Source: Tamilnaduibacter salinus (GTDB taxonomy: Bacteria; Pseudomonadota; Gammaproteobacteria; Pseudomonadales; Oleiphilaceae). From it: DNA of 64,000 nucleotides. Location of the stretch: assembly GCF_003096655.1 (NCBI RefSeq), contig NZ_QEKQ01000005.1, forward strand, positions 1 to 64,000. Direction: 5' to 3'. The stretch's first letter is position 1. Each line of letters opens with the position of its first letter. Below, one piece after another: positions 54,975 to 63,966 of the stretch. The position numbers and the translations under genes are program-made. The notes beneath the pieces were generated by a model that was not told the DNA's origin, made no database searches, and was given only the letters and a program-made list of their open reading frames with translations.

Positions 54975-56429
54975 ATGATGGAGTCACCGCTGCTCAAGCA
55001 CCTGGATGGTTACATCGGAGGGGAGTGGGCCCGAACCGCATCCGGCCAGTCTTTTGAGGTCTTTAACCCGGCGACCCAATCGGTCATCGCGGAAGTGGCC
55101 TCCATGGAGGAGGCGGACATTCACCGGGCGATCGCCGAGGCGAAGCAGGCGTTGCGCCTGACGCAGCCCTATGATCTCGAGACCCGCCGGGGCTGGCTGG
55201 AGGGCATCCGCGATGCGCTGAAGGAAAACCGCGAGGAAGTCGGTCGCATCCTCTGCATGGAGCATGGCAAACCGCTCAAGGAAGCGCAGGGTGAGGCGGA
55301 CTACGCGGCCGGTTTCTTCGATTATTGCGCGAAGTACATCGACCACCTGGCGCCGCACACGATTCCCGAGCAGCCCAAGAACGCCACCTGGACGATTCAT
55401 TACCGGCCGATCGGTGTGTCGGGCCTGATCACGCCCTGGAACTTTCCGATTGGCATGATCGCCAAGAAGCTGTCCGCTGCGCTGGCGGCCGGCTCCCCGA
55501 CGATCATCAAACCGGCGGCGGAAACGCCGCTGACCATGATTGCCCTGTTCTCACTCATGCACGAGAAGCTGGACCTGCCCAAGGGCATGGTCAATCTGGT
55601 GATGGGCAAGTCCAGCATGATCGGCCGCATCCTGTGTGAATCACCGGACGTGCCGATGATCAGCTTCACCGGCTCCACCGAAGTGGGCCGCACACTGATG
55701 CAGAACAGTACCGGCTGGGTGAAGAAGCTGGGCCTCGAACTGGGTGGCAACGCGCCGTTCATTGTCTTCGATGACGCCGATCTGGACGCGGCGGCCGATC
55801 ATCTGATGGCCAACAAGTTCCGGGGTGGTGGCCAGACCTGCGTCTGCGCCAATCGCATTTTCGTCCATGACGACGTCGCTGAGGCCTTTGGCCAGAAGCT
55901 GGCGGAGCGGGTCAATGCGCTGGCCGTCGGCGACGGCATGAAAGAGGGCACGGACATCGGGCCGCTGATCAACAAAGGCGGATTCGACAAGGTGCGCCGC
56001 CACGTTGAGGACGCGCTGTCGAAAGGCGGTACTCTGGTGGCCGGCAAGCAGCCGGGTGAACTGAGCGGACAGGATCTGTACTACCCGCCGACAGTCATTG
56101 ATGGCATCACCCGAGAGATGGCCTGTTCGCAGGAGGAAACCTTCGGCCCGCTGGTGCCCATGGCCCGGTTCCAGTCCGAGGACGAAGTGATCGATGCCGG
56201 CAACGACACTGAGTTCGGCTTGGCCGCCTATGTGTTCACCGGCGACGAGGCGCGAGCACAGCGTGTGATCGGCGGATTGCGGTTTGGCCACGTCGGCTGG
56301 AACACCGGCACTGGCCCGACTCCGGAAGCGCCGTTCGGCGGCATGAAAGCTTCCGGCATCGGCCGCGAGGGCGGTATCGAAGGCCTGATGGAGTACGTCG
56401 AGCCCCAGACCGTGCCGCGCGGGCAATAG
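54975..56429 (+). CDS. Succinate-semialdehyde dehydrogenase-type aldehyde dehydrogenase
   Basis: 484 residues. NAD(P)-binding ITPWNFPIGMIAKKLSAAL, catalytic Glu in LELGGNAPFIVFDDAD and Cys in GQTCVCANRIFVHDD, a signature of succinate- and glutarate-semialdehyde enzymes. It probably oxidises the semialdehyde made in putrescine or GABA breakdown. AAGGAG lies 5 bases before the ATG. A strong terminator follows. Divergent from the deacetylase, so a shared control region lies at 54738-54974. Confidence 0.92.
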   Translation: MMESPLLKHLDGYIGGEWARTASGQSFEVFNPATQSVIAEVASMEEADIHRAIAEAKQALRLTQPYDLETRRGWLEGIRDALKENREEVGRILCMEHGKPLKEAQGEADYAAGFFDYCAKYIDHLAPHTIPEQPKNATWTIHYRPIGVSGLITPWNFPIGMIAKKLSAALAAGSPTIIKPAAETPLTMIALFSLMHEKLDLPKGMVNLVMGKSSMIGRILCESPDVPMISFTGSTEVGRTLMQNSTGWVKKLGLELGGNAPFIVFDDADLDAAADHLMANKFRGGGQTCVCANRIFVHDDVAEAFGQKLAERVNALAVGDGMKEGTDIGPLINKGGFDKVRRHVEDALSKGGTLVAGKQPGELSGQDLYYPPTVIDGITREMACSQEETFGPLVPMARFQSEDEVIDAGNDTEFGLAAYVFTGDEARAQRVIGGLRFGHVGWNTGTGPTPEAPFGGMKASGIGREGGIEGLMEYVEPQTVPRGQ

Positions 56430-56440
56430 GCGACCAACAG

Positions 56441-56466
56441 CGGGGCCTGCGGGCCCCGTTTTGTTT
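56441..56466 (+). terminator. Rho-independent terminator of the aldehyde dehydrogenase
   Basis: CGGGGCC and GGCCCCG (7 bp) with a 4-base loop, then TTTTGTTTT. Confidence 0.9.
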
Positions 56467-56469
56467 TGA

Positions 56470-56617
56470 GCCAAGGAAGCGCCCAAAAGCGAAAGTTAGA
56501 AGGTGTTAAAGTCGGAAAGAAGAAGGAATGCGTGCCGGCTACTTTCAGACCTTCTGACTTTAAAACGTTCAAACCCCTTTGCTCCGTCCGAAGGACGCTT
56601 TCCGTACTTTCCGTGGC
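56470..56617 (-). repeat. Palindromic intergenic repeat, copy C (inverted)
   Basis: About 148 bp. Its reverse strand begins GGCCACGGAAAG and contains GTCCTTCGGAC, GGGGTTTGAACGTTTTAAAG and CATTCCTTCTTCTTTC, almost identical to copy A in these blocks. It lies between co-directional genes, just after the dehydrogenase terminator. Confidence 0.85.
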
Positions 56618-56698
56618 CCACTCGATCCTCCGTCAGTGGTCCGCGACTTCCCTCTGATATACTCCCCCGTTCATTTTCGGCGAAGGCAGACGCTCGGA

Positions 56699-58867
56699 AT
56701 GGACGACGTATCGCCCATCATCGATCCTCTTAATGACGCCCAGCGCGAGGCCGTGACCGCGCAGAACCGACATCTTCTGGTGCTGGCCGGTGCCGGCAGT
56801 GGCAAGACCCGTGTGCTGGTGCACCGTATGGCCTGGCTGATGCAGGTGGATCAGGTGCCCGCCACCGGCCTGCTGGCCGTGACGTTTACCAACAAAGCCG
56901 CCCGTGAGATGCGGGGCCGGATCAGCGAGATGATGAATCTCGGTGGCCACGGCCTCTGGTTTGGCACCTTTCACAGCATCGCCCATCGCCTGCTGAGGGC
57001 GCACTGGCAGGATGCCGGCCTGCCCGAGAATTTCCAGGTGCTGGACAGTGACGACCAGCTGAGGCTCATCAAGCGGGTGATGCGCGAGCTGGAAATGGAC
57101 GAGAGCCGCTGGCCACCGCGCCAGGCACAATGGTTCATCAACAGCCGGAAGGACGAAGGTCAGCGCGCCGCGAACATCCAGGAGAATCCCGGGGATCATT
57201 TCACCGCCGAAATGCTGACAATCTATCGCCGTTACGAGAACCAGTGTCAGCAGAGCGGGTTGGTGGATTTTGGCGAGTTGTTGCTTCGTTCCCACGAGCT
57301 CTGGCTGCACCGGCCCGAGCTGACGGCCCACTACCAGCGACGGTTCCAGCACATCCTCGTGGACGAATTCCAGGACACCAACACCATCCAGTACGCGTGG
57401 CTGCGGGTGCTGGCCGGTGACCGGGTGCCCATGACCATCGTGGGGGACGACGACCAGTCCATCTACGGCTGGCGCGGTGCCCGCATCGAGAACCTGCAGC
57501 GTTTTCAGCAGGATTTTCCCGACGCGCGCCTGGTGCGGCTGGAGCAGAACTACCGGTCGACCCAGACCATCCTCAAGGCAGCAAACACGGTGATTGCCAA
57601 CAACCAGGGGCGACTGGGCAAGGAACTCTGGACCGATGGCGAGGAAGGCGAGCTGATCAGCCTGTATGCGGCCTTCAACGAACAGGATGAAGCCAACTAC
57701 ATCGCCGATACCATCAGTGCCTGGGTCGATGAAGGCAACCTGCGTCAGGAAAGCGCCATACTCTACCGTTCCAACGCCCAGTCCCGGGTGCTGGAGGAAT
57801 CGCTGCTGCGCCAGGGCATTCCCTATCGCGTCTACGGTGGTCTGCGGTTCTACGACCGACAGGAAATCCGCAATGCCCTTGGGTACCTGCGACTGGTCCT
57901 GTATCCGGACGATGATGCCGCGTTTGAACGGGTGGTGAACATCCCCACCCGGGGCATCGGCGCCAAGAGCCTCGCCGAGATTCGCCGGACGGCCTCGGAA
58001 GGGGCGCTGTCACTCTGGCAGGCCTCGCTCCGCATGCTGGAAGCGGGCGCACTCAAGGGGCGCGCGAAGACGGGGTTGCAACAGTTCATGACGCTCATTG
58101 AGGCGTTGGACGAGGATCGCGACAAGCTGACGCTGCAGGAGCTGACCCAGCGAGCCGTGCGCGACAGTGGCTTGCGGGATTACCACGCCAGCGAAAAAGG
58201 CGAGAAGGGCCAGGCGCGGGTCGAGAACCTGGACGAACTCGTCAACGCCGTGGGTGAATTTGATGTGGACGATGGCATGGACCCATTGACGGAGTTCATC
58301 GCCCAGGCGGCTCTGGACGCCGGTGAGGCTCAGGCGGAGGACGATGAGGACAGTGTTCAGCTGATGACGCTGCACTCGGCCAAGGGGCTGGAATTTCCAC
58401 TGGTGTTCCTGGCGGGCGTCGAGGAAGGTCTGTTCCCGCACAGCATGTCGCTGGAAGAGCCTGGCCGCATGGAAGAGGAGCGGCGGCTCGCCTACGTGGG
58501 CATGACGCGGGCCATGAAGCGCCTGGTGATGACCTACGCCGAGTCACGCCGTCTGTACGGCCAGGAGAAGTTCCACGCCCTGTCGCGTTTTGTCCGTGAG
58601 ATCCCGCCGGACTGCCTCCAGGAGGTGCGCCTGCGCAATACCGTCAGCCGGCCCGCCATGGTCCAGCGCCCGAACGAGGGCATGGGCGGCGGTGATCCGC
58701 TGGCGGAGGCGGGCTTCCAGCTGGGCCAGCGTGTCCACCATCGCAAGTTCGGTGAGGGCATCATCATGAACTGTGAGGGCAGCGGTCACCATACGCGCGT
58801 CCAGGTGAACTTTGACGAAGGAGCGAAGTGGCTCGTTCTGGCCTATGCTCCTCTGGAACGGCTATAG
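56699..58867 (+). CDS. uvrD: DNA helicase II UvrD
   Basis: 722 residues, standard UvrD length. Motif Ia and Walker A LAGAGSGKTRVLVHR, ILVDEFQDTNTIQYAWLRV, IVGDDDQSIYGWRGARIEN, LMTLHSAKGLEFPLVFLAG, ERRLAYVGMTRAMKRLV, and a C-terminal Tudor-like RNA polymerase-binding fold (GQRVHHRKFGEGIIMNCEG). Works in nucleotide excision and mismatch repair. ATG 56699 follows a GGAAT; the frame is open upstream but lacks a better start. Confidence 0.95.
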   Translation: MDDVSPIIDPLNDAQREAVTAQNRHLLVLAGAGSGKTRVLVHRMAWLMQVDQVPATGLLAVTFTNKAAREMRGRISEMMNLGGHGLWFGTFHSIAHRLLRAHWQDAGLPENFQVLDSDDQLRLIKRVMRELEMDESRWPPRQAQWFINSRKDEGQRAANIQENPGDHFTAEMLTIYRRYENQCQQSGLVDFGELLLRSHELWLHRPELTAHYQRRFQHILVDEFQDTNTIQYAWLRVLAGDRVPMTIVGDDDQSIYGWRGARIENLQRFQQDFPDARLVRLEQNYRSTQTILKAANTVIANNQGRLGKELWTDGEEGELISLYAAFNEQDEANYIADTISAWVDEGNLRQESAILYRSNAQSRVLEESLLRQGIPYRVYGGLRFYDRQEIRNALGYLRLVLYPDDDAAFERVVNIPTRGIGAKSLAEIRRTASEGALSLWQASLRMLEAGALKGRAKTGLQQFMTLIEALDEDRDKLTLQELTQRAVRDSGLRDYHASEKGEKGQARVENLDELVNAVGEFDVDDGMDPLTEFIAQAALDAGEAQAEDDEDSVQLMTLHSAKGLEFPLVFLAGVEEGLFPHSMSLEEPGRMEEERRLAYVGMTRAMKRLVMTYAESRRLYGQEKFHALSRFVREIPPDCLQEVRLRNTVSRPAMVQRPNEGMGGGDPLAEAGFQLGQRVHHRKFGEGIIMNCEGSGHHTRVQVNFDEGAKWLVLAYAPLERL

Positions 58868-58968
58868 ATTATCCGCGACTTTAGCCGTAGGACCCCCATT
58901 CCGCGTGTCCAAACCCGTACACTGACCAACGGGTGCACTGTACAACAATCAAAAAACAGGGAGGCAAC

Positions 58969-60126
58969 ATGACAACCCGTCTACTGATGACCTCGTTACT
59001 GGTCGGCTCGCTGAGTCTTGGTCTGGCCGGTTGTTCCGGTGGCGCTGACAATGGCGAAACGACCGGCAGCAACCAATCGTCCGAAGACGGCACAACGTCA
59101 ACGGAGATGGCGTCCGGCGATTCCGGCGAGAAAACCTACGAGTGGAAACTGGTCACCACCTGGCCCAAGAACTTCCCGGGGCTGGGTACCGCGCCCGAGC
59201 GCCTGGCCGACAATCTGCGTGAAATGACCGATGGCCAGATCGACATCACCGTCTACGGTGCCGGAGACCTGGTGCCGGCGCTGGAGGTGTTCAGTGCTGT
59301 TTCACAGGGCACGGCTGAGATGGGGCACGGCGCCGGTTATTACTGGAAGGGCAAAGTGCCGGCGGCGCAGTTTTTCTCGACCGTTCCTTTCGGCCTGACG
59401 GCGCAGGAGTACAATGGCTGGATGTTCTATGGCGGCGGACTGGAGCTCTACCGCGAGGCCTATGAGCCGTTCGGCGTCATCCCCTGGCCGGGTGGTAATA
59501 CCGGTGTCCAGATGGGAGGCTGGTTCAACAAGGAAATCAACAGCGTTGAGGACCTGAAAGGCCTGAAGATGCGGATTCCGGGGATCGGTGGCGACGTGCT
59601 GGAAAAGGCCGGCGGTACGCCGGTGAACCTCCCGGGGGGCGAAATCTTCACGGCGCTTCAGACCGGTACCATCGACGCCACTGAGTGGGTCGGGCCCTAT
59701 AATGATCTGTCCTTCGGCCTGCACCAGATCGCCGAGTACTACTACTATCCGGGCTGGCATGAGCCGGGTACGGCGCTGGAGTTGATCGTCAACGAGGAGG
59801 CCTACAACAGTCTGCCGGATCACCTCCAGAAGACCGTCGATATCGCGGTTCGTGAGATGAACGCCGACATGCTGGCCGAGTACACCGCCCGCAACAACGA
59901 GGCACTGAAAGAGCTGGTCGACGAGAAGGGCGTGAAACTGCGCCGCTTCCCGGACGACGCGCTCAAGCGCCTGCGTAACATGTCGGAGGAAGCGGTGAAG
60001 GCACTGGCCGAAAAGGATGACATGGCCGCCAAGGCCTACGAGTCCTATAAGTCATTCCGTGACAAGGTGGTGCCGTACACGGAAATTTCCGAGCAGACCT
60101 ACATCGAGGCCCGCTCAGCGGAGTAA
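58969..60126 (+). CDS. dctP: TRAP transporter substrate-binding lipoprotein
   Basis: 385 residues. Lipobox LAGC at the end of the signal peptide (SLSLGLAGCSGG), followed by an acidic Ser/Thr-rich linker. DctP-family body with the ligand Arg in GLKMRIPGIGGDVLEKAGGT and TIDATEWVGPYND, the pattern of TakP-type proteins that bind alpha-keto acids. The Arg salt-bridges the carboxylate. GGGAGG before ATG 58969. It is convergent with its presumed permease genes, an unusual order. Confidence 0.92.
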   Translation: MTTRLLMTSLLVGSLSLGLAGCSGGADNGETTGSNQSSEDGTTSTEMASGDSGEKTYEWKLVTTWPKNFPGLGTAPERLADNLREMTDGQIDITVYGAGDLVPALEVFSAVSQGTAEMGHGAGYYWKGKVPAAQFFSTVPFGLTAQEYNGWMFYGGGLELYREAYEPFGVIPWPGGNTGVQMGGWFNKEINSVEDLKGLKMRIPGIGGDVLEKAGGTPVNLPGGEIFTALQTGTIDATEWVGPYNDLSFGLHQIAEYYYYPGWHEPGTALELIVNEEAYNSLPDHLQKTVDIAVREMNADMLAEYTARNNEALKELVDEKGVKLRRFPDDALKRLRNMSEEAVKALAEKDDMAAKAYESYKSFRDKVVPYTEISEQTYIEARSAE

Positions 60127-60134
60127 GCGCCGGG

Positions 60135-60163
60135 ACCGGCGGCGGGCTCCTCCTGCCGCCGGT
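60135..60163. terminator. Hairpin between dctP and yciA
   Basis: ACCGGCGGC and GCCGCCGGT (9 bp) around an 11-base loop, between convergent genes. No clear T run. Confidence 0.6.
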
Positions 60164-60577
60164 TCAGGTCCGGCTGCTCCGGTCCCCTTTCACTTCCCGG
60201 ATTCGCCCGTGGTCGTCGATGGCGACATAGACGAACAGGGCTTCGGTGACCTTCCGCATCCGGTCGGCATCCCGGTCCCGCGTCCAGACTTCCACATTGA
60301 TCTTCATCGAACTGGTTCCGATATCCACCAGTTCGCTGTAGAACGCCACCTGGGACCCCACCCTCAGGGGTGAAAGAAACTCCATCCGGTCGATTGCGAC
60401 CGTGGCGTTGCGCCCACGGGAAATGCGCTCGGCGGTCGTGGCAGCGGCCATGTCCATCTGCCGGACCAGCCAGCCGGCGTAAAGGTCGCCGTTGGCGTTG
60501 GTGTCAGCAGGCATCGGGACCACCTGGAGCGCGAGTTCGCCCCGTGGCCTGGGCTTGTCATCATCGTGCAGGGTCAT
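60164..60577 (-). CDS. yciA: YciA-type acyl-CoA thioesterase
   Basis: 137 residues, hotdog fold. ADTNANGDLYAGWLVRQMD carries the catalytic Asn/Asp-containing helix start, with ATVAIDRMEFLSPLRVG and ALFVYVAIDDHGR later. It hydrolyses medium and short acyl-CoAs. It lies 15 bases after the TRAP permease gene on the same strand, so it is part of that operon, perhaps linked to the fate of the imported acid. Confidence 0.9.
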   Translation of the reverse strand: MTLHDDDKPRPRGELALQVVPMPADTNANGDLYAGWLVRQMDMAAATTAERISRGRNATVAIDRMEFLSPLRVGSQVAFYSELVDIGTSSMKINVEVWTRDRDADRMRKVTEALFVYVAIDDHGRIREVKGDRSSRT

Positions 60578-60592
60578 GATTGCGTTCCCCGG

Positions 60593-61978
60593 TTAACCGT
60601 AAAGCAGATTGGGTAAGTAGGTGGCCAGTTCCGGCAGGAGTGCCAGCAACAGCAGCATGATGAGCTGAATGGCGATGTATGGCATCACACCGCGATAGAT
60701 CTGGCTGGTCGTGACGCTGGCCGGCGCGACGCCCCGCAGGTAGAACAGCGAGAAGCCAAACGGTGGCGTCAGGAAAGACGTCTGCAGGTTCAGGGCGATC
60801 ATGATCCCGAGCCACACCGGGTCCAGCCCCATCTGCAGGAGCACCGGGGCGACGATGGGAACCACCACGAACGTGATCTCGATAAAATCCAGGATGAAGC
60901 CCAGCAGGAAGATTACAATCATTGTGACAATCATGGCCCCGACCACGCCGCCGGGCATGTCGTTGAAAATGCCGTGAATCAGCTCGTCCCCACCGTAACC
61001 CCGGAAAACCAGTGAGAAGATCGTCGCGCCGACGAGAATCAGGAACACCATGCAGGTGACCCGGGTGGTCTGTCGGCAGACATCCCGCAGCACCGGATGC
61101 GTCAGTCGACCGCGCATCGCCGCCAGGCCGCAGGCGCCCAGCGCCCCGACACCGGCGGCCTCGGTGGGTGTCGCGATGCCTGTCAGGATGGACCCGAGCA
61201 CGGCCACAATCAGCACCAGTGGCGGGGCCAGATTCTGCCAGAGCGAGCCCGCGGCATCGGCTTTCTCGGTGTCAGTGCGGTTGTCCGCCGGGGCGGCTTC
61301 GGGTTTGAGGAATGCGATGGTGACGATGTAGACCACATACAGAAGCACCAGTATCAGCCCCGGAATGAGGGCGCCAACGAAGAGGTCGCCGACCGATACG
61401 GTGTCCGGGCTGAAGATTCCCTGATTGCGCTGGGCCCGCTGATAGGCGCTGGACATGACATCGCCGAGCAGTACCAGGGCAATGGAGGGGGGGATGATCT
61501 GGCCCAGGGTGCCGGTGGCGCAGATGGTGCCTGTGGCCAGCGACGGGCTGTAGCCGCGCCGCAGCATGGTGGGCAGTGAAATCAGGCCCATGGTGACCAC
61601 GGTGGCACCCACGATGCCGGTGCTGGCGGCCAGCAGCATGCCCACCACCGCCACGGAGACGCCGAGCCCACCCCGGACGCGACGGAATACCTCGCCCATG
61701 CTCTCCAGCAGACTTTCGGCAATTTTCGATTGCTGGAGCATGCACCCCATGAAGATGAACAGGGGCACGGCGATCAGCGTCTGGTTGGTCATCAGGCCAA
61801 ACAGGCGGTTGGGGGTGGCGCCCATAAAGGATGCGTCATAGATGCCGAACAGCATGCCGCCGCCGGCAAACGCCAGCGCGGTGCCGGCCAGGGAGAAGGC
61901 CACGGGATAGCCGGCCATCAGCACCACGCAGACGACGCCGAACATGATCAGGGGCATGAACTCGATCACGGCGCTCAC
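60593..61978 (-). CDS. dctM: TRAP transporter large permease (DctM-type)
   Basis: 461 residues, about thirteen hydrophobic segments. MFGVVCVVLMAGYPVAFSLAG start, GTICATGTLGQIIPPSIALVLLG (split here as ATGTLGQIIPPSIAL), GIATPTEAAGVGALGA and SFLTPPFGFSLFYLRG are the conserved elements of DctM. It uses the sodium gradient to move the ligand delivered by the binding protein. Its start overlaps the small permease stop by four bases. Confidence 0.94.
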   Translation of the reverse strand: MSAVIEFMPLIMFGVVCVVLMAGYPVAFSLAGTALAFAGGGMLFGIYDASFMGATPNRLFGLMTNQTLIAVPLFIFMGCMLQQSKIAESLLESMGEVFRRVRGGLGVSVAVVGMLLAASTGIVGATVVTMGLISLPTMLRRGYSPSLATGTICATGTLGQIIPPSIALVLLGDVMSSAYQRAQRNQGIFSPDTVSVGDLFVGALIPGLILVLLYVVYIVTIAFLKPEAAPADNRTDTEKADAAGSLWQNLAPPLVLIVAVLGSILTGIATPTEAAGVGALGACGLAAMRGRLTHPVLRDVCRQTTRVTCMVFLILVGATIFSLVFRGYGGDELIHGIFNDMPGGVVGAMIVTMIVIFLLGFILDFIEITFVVVPIVAPVLLQMGLDPVWLGIMIALNLQTSFLTPPFGFSLFYLRGVAPASVTTSQIYRGVMPYIAIQLIMLLLLALLPELATYLPNLLYG

Positions 61979-62532
61979 AGGCGGTCCTCCACGTCACCCG
62001 GTTGTTCCTTCCGGCGCCAGCCCAACAGAACGGCACCGTTTCGTAACACCTCCGCTCCCCCTTGAATGAACAGCAGTGCGCACATGACGGGGATCAGTGT
62101 CTTCAGGAGAAAGATCGCCGGGATGCCGCTGCTCTCCGGGGAGGTTTCCAGAATGGCCCAGGAATCGAGCACGTACCCCCAACTGGACAGGGCAATGTAG
62201 ATCACCACCGGCAGCATCAGCAGCAGGGTGCCGAGCAGGTCCACCAGCGCTTTCCCGCGCCCGGGCATGCGCTGGTAGAGAATGTCCACGCGCACGTGGT
62301 CGTTGTGTTTGAGGGTGTAGGCACTGGCCAGCATGAACAGCGTGGCATGCAGGTACATCACGCTCTCCTGCAGAAAGATGGAGGACTGATCGAACAGATA
62401 GCGCATGATCACGACGGCGAATGTGAGGAGCACCATGGCGACGTTCAGCCAGGCCAGCAGACGTCCGGAATGTTCCGTAAAGGCGTCCAGGCTGTCCAGC
62501 AGACGCAACGGGGCAGGGGAGTCGGTTTTCAT
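61975..62532 (-). CDS. dctQ: TRAP transporter small permease (DctQ-type)
   Basis: 185 residues, four hydrophobic helices with LAWLNVAMVLLTFAVVIMRY and LFMLASAYTLKHNDHVRVDI (the Ala-Tyr-x-hydrophobic-Asn-x-His-Val pattern of DctQ). ATG 62532 gives a normal start; an in-frame upstream codon adds 21 residues without support. It leads the dctQ-dctM-yciA operon, facing the dctP gene. Confidence 0.9.
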   Translation of the reverse strand: MKTDSPAPLRLLDSLDAFTEHSGRLLAWLNVAMVLLTFAVVIMRYLFDQSSIFLQESVMYLHATLFMLASAYTLKHNDHVRVDILYQRMPGRGKALVDLLGTLLLMLPVVIYIALSSWGYVLDSWAILETSPESSGIPAIFLLKTLIPVMCALLFIQGGAEVLRNGAVLLGWRRKEQPGDVEDRL

Positions 62533-62861
62533 GGATCGGTATTCTTGTGCTGCGCAGTATGGGGCCCATGGTAGCCCGTTTGGGTGTCTCTGCAAGCCGT
62601 TTTAGACGTAATGGGGAGCCGGCCGCGGTTGCGATTCGAAGGGGGCGGACGGGCCGCTCGCGAGCAGCGGTCGGGGAGGAAACGCTATGCTGTCATATAA
62701 CTGTCATACAGGGTCATTAGCCTGCATGACATCGGCTTATCAGTTGCCGTGCCATGGAGGCGCCACGGGAGGGACATCCTTTCGGTCGCCTTCGGGCGCC
62801 GGCGGACACCGGATCGGTGACGCCGGCCGCCTGGACACATCAGTGCATTAGGAGGCTCAAC
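62533..62861. other. Intergenic region between dctQ and pstS
   Basis: 329 bases with no gene. It holds the upstream control region of the dctQMyciA operon (no clear promoter seen) and the Pho box and leader of pstS. Confidence 0.7.
62690..62707 (+). promoter_or_regulatory. Pho box of pstS
   Basis: CTGTCAT-ATAA-CTGTCAT: two PhoB half-sites 11 bp apart, matching the E. coli consensus. A weaker third half-site (GGGTCAT, 62711) follows. PhoB-activated transcription in phosphate starvation is expected. Confidence 0.9.
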
Positions 62862-63908
62862 GTGAAAAAACTGAATACAGCTCTTGCCAGCGTCGTTGTC
62901 GCTGGCGCCATGACGGCCGTCGCAACGCCGGCAGCCGCGCGGGATACCATCAGTATTGTGGGTTCCTCGACCGTCTACCCTTTCGCAACAGTGGTTGCCG
63001 AGCGGTTCGGTCGTAGTTCCGATTTTCCCACCCCGAAGCTGGAATCGACCGGTTCTGGCGGTGGCATGAAACTGTTCTGCCAGGGTGTTGGTACTCAGAA
63101 CCCGGACATCACCAACGCCTCCCGTCGGATGAAGCCCAGCGAGTTCAAGCTGTGCCAGAACAACGGCGTGGAAGAGATCACGGAATTCCGCATTGGCAGT
63201 GATGGCATCGTGATCGCCAGCTCTCAGGACGCCGAGAACCTGGATATCTCCCTTGAACAGCTGTTCCTGGCGCTGGCGGAGAAAGTCCCGAGCGACGATG
63301 GTTCTGAGCTGGTTATGAACCCGAATCAGACCTGGAGCGACGTGGATAGCAGTCTTCCGGATGCCAAAATCCGGGTAATGGGTCCGCCCCCGACCTCCGG
63401 TACGCGTGACGCGTTCGTCGAGCTCGCCATGCAGGGTGGCTGCGAGGAAATGCCTATCTTCGCGAACATGGAAGAAGAGGCGATGGAAGAAGCCTGCCAC
63501 AGCATCCGCGAAGATGGTGCATTTGTTGAAGCGGGTGAGAACGACAACCTGATCGTTCAGAAGCTCATGGGCGATACCGAAGCTTACGGCATCTTTGGCT
63601 ACAGCTTCCTGGAAGAAAACCGTGGCAAGCTGCAGGCGGCTGTGATCAATGGCAAGAAGCCGACGGTCGAGAACATCGCCAAGGATGACTACCCGATTGC
63701 CCGTTCACTGTGGTTCTACGTCAAGCAAGCGCACATTGGTGTGGTTCCGGGTATCCAGGAGTATGTGGCCGAGTTCACCAGCGCCGGCGCCATGGGTCCG
63801 AACGGCTATCTGAAGGATGTCGGACTGATTGTTCCGACTCGTGACCAGCTCATGGAACTGGCCAAAAAAGCTGAGGCCATGCCGTCCATGACCGGTAACG
63901 AGCTCTGA
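62862..63908 (+). CDS. pstS: Phosphate-binding protein PstS
   Basis: 348 residues. Signal peptide (VVAGAMTAVATPAAA), then SIVGSSTVYPFATVVAERFG with the phosphate-contacting Ser-Ser-Thr, STGSGGGMKLFC and GTRDAFVELAM, all PstS elements. Periplasmic, feeds the PstCAB transporter, whose genes are not in the window. GTG 62862 was chosen as the start because GGAGG lies 6 bases upstream; no ATG gives a signal peptide. A Pho box stands 155 bases upstream and a terminator follows. Confidence 0.94.
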   Translation: MKKLNTALASVVVAGAMTAVATPAAARDTISIVGSSTVYPFATVVAERFGRSSDFPTPKLESTGSGGGMKLFCQGVGTQNPDITNASRRMKPSEFKLCQNNGVEEITEFRIGSDGIVIASSQDAENLDISLEQLFLALAEKVPSDDGSELVMNPNQTWSDVDSSLPDAKIRVMGPPPTSGTRDAFVELAMQGGCEEMPIFANMEEEAMEEACHSIREDGAFVEAGENDNLIVQKLMGDTEAYGIFGYSFLEENRGKLQAAVINGKKPTVENIAKDDYPIARSLWFYVKQAHIGVVPGIQEYVAEFTSAGAMGPNGYLKDVGLIVPTRDQLMELAKKAEAMPSMTGNEL

Positions 63909-63937
63909 TTGCCAGAGCGTGTTGCTGGACGAACAGT

Positions 63938-63966
63938 GCGCGGGCCATGCCCGCGCTCTGTTTTCG
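63938..63966 (+). terminator. Terminator after pstS
   Basis: GCGCGGGC and GCCCGCGC form an 8-bp perfect stem with a 3-base loop, followed by TCTGTTTTCG. Confidence 0.8.
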
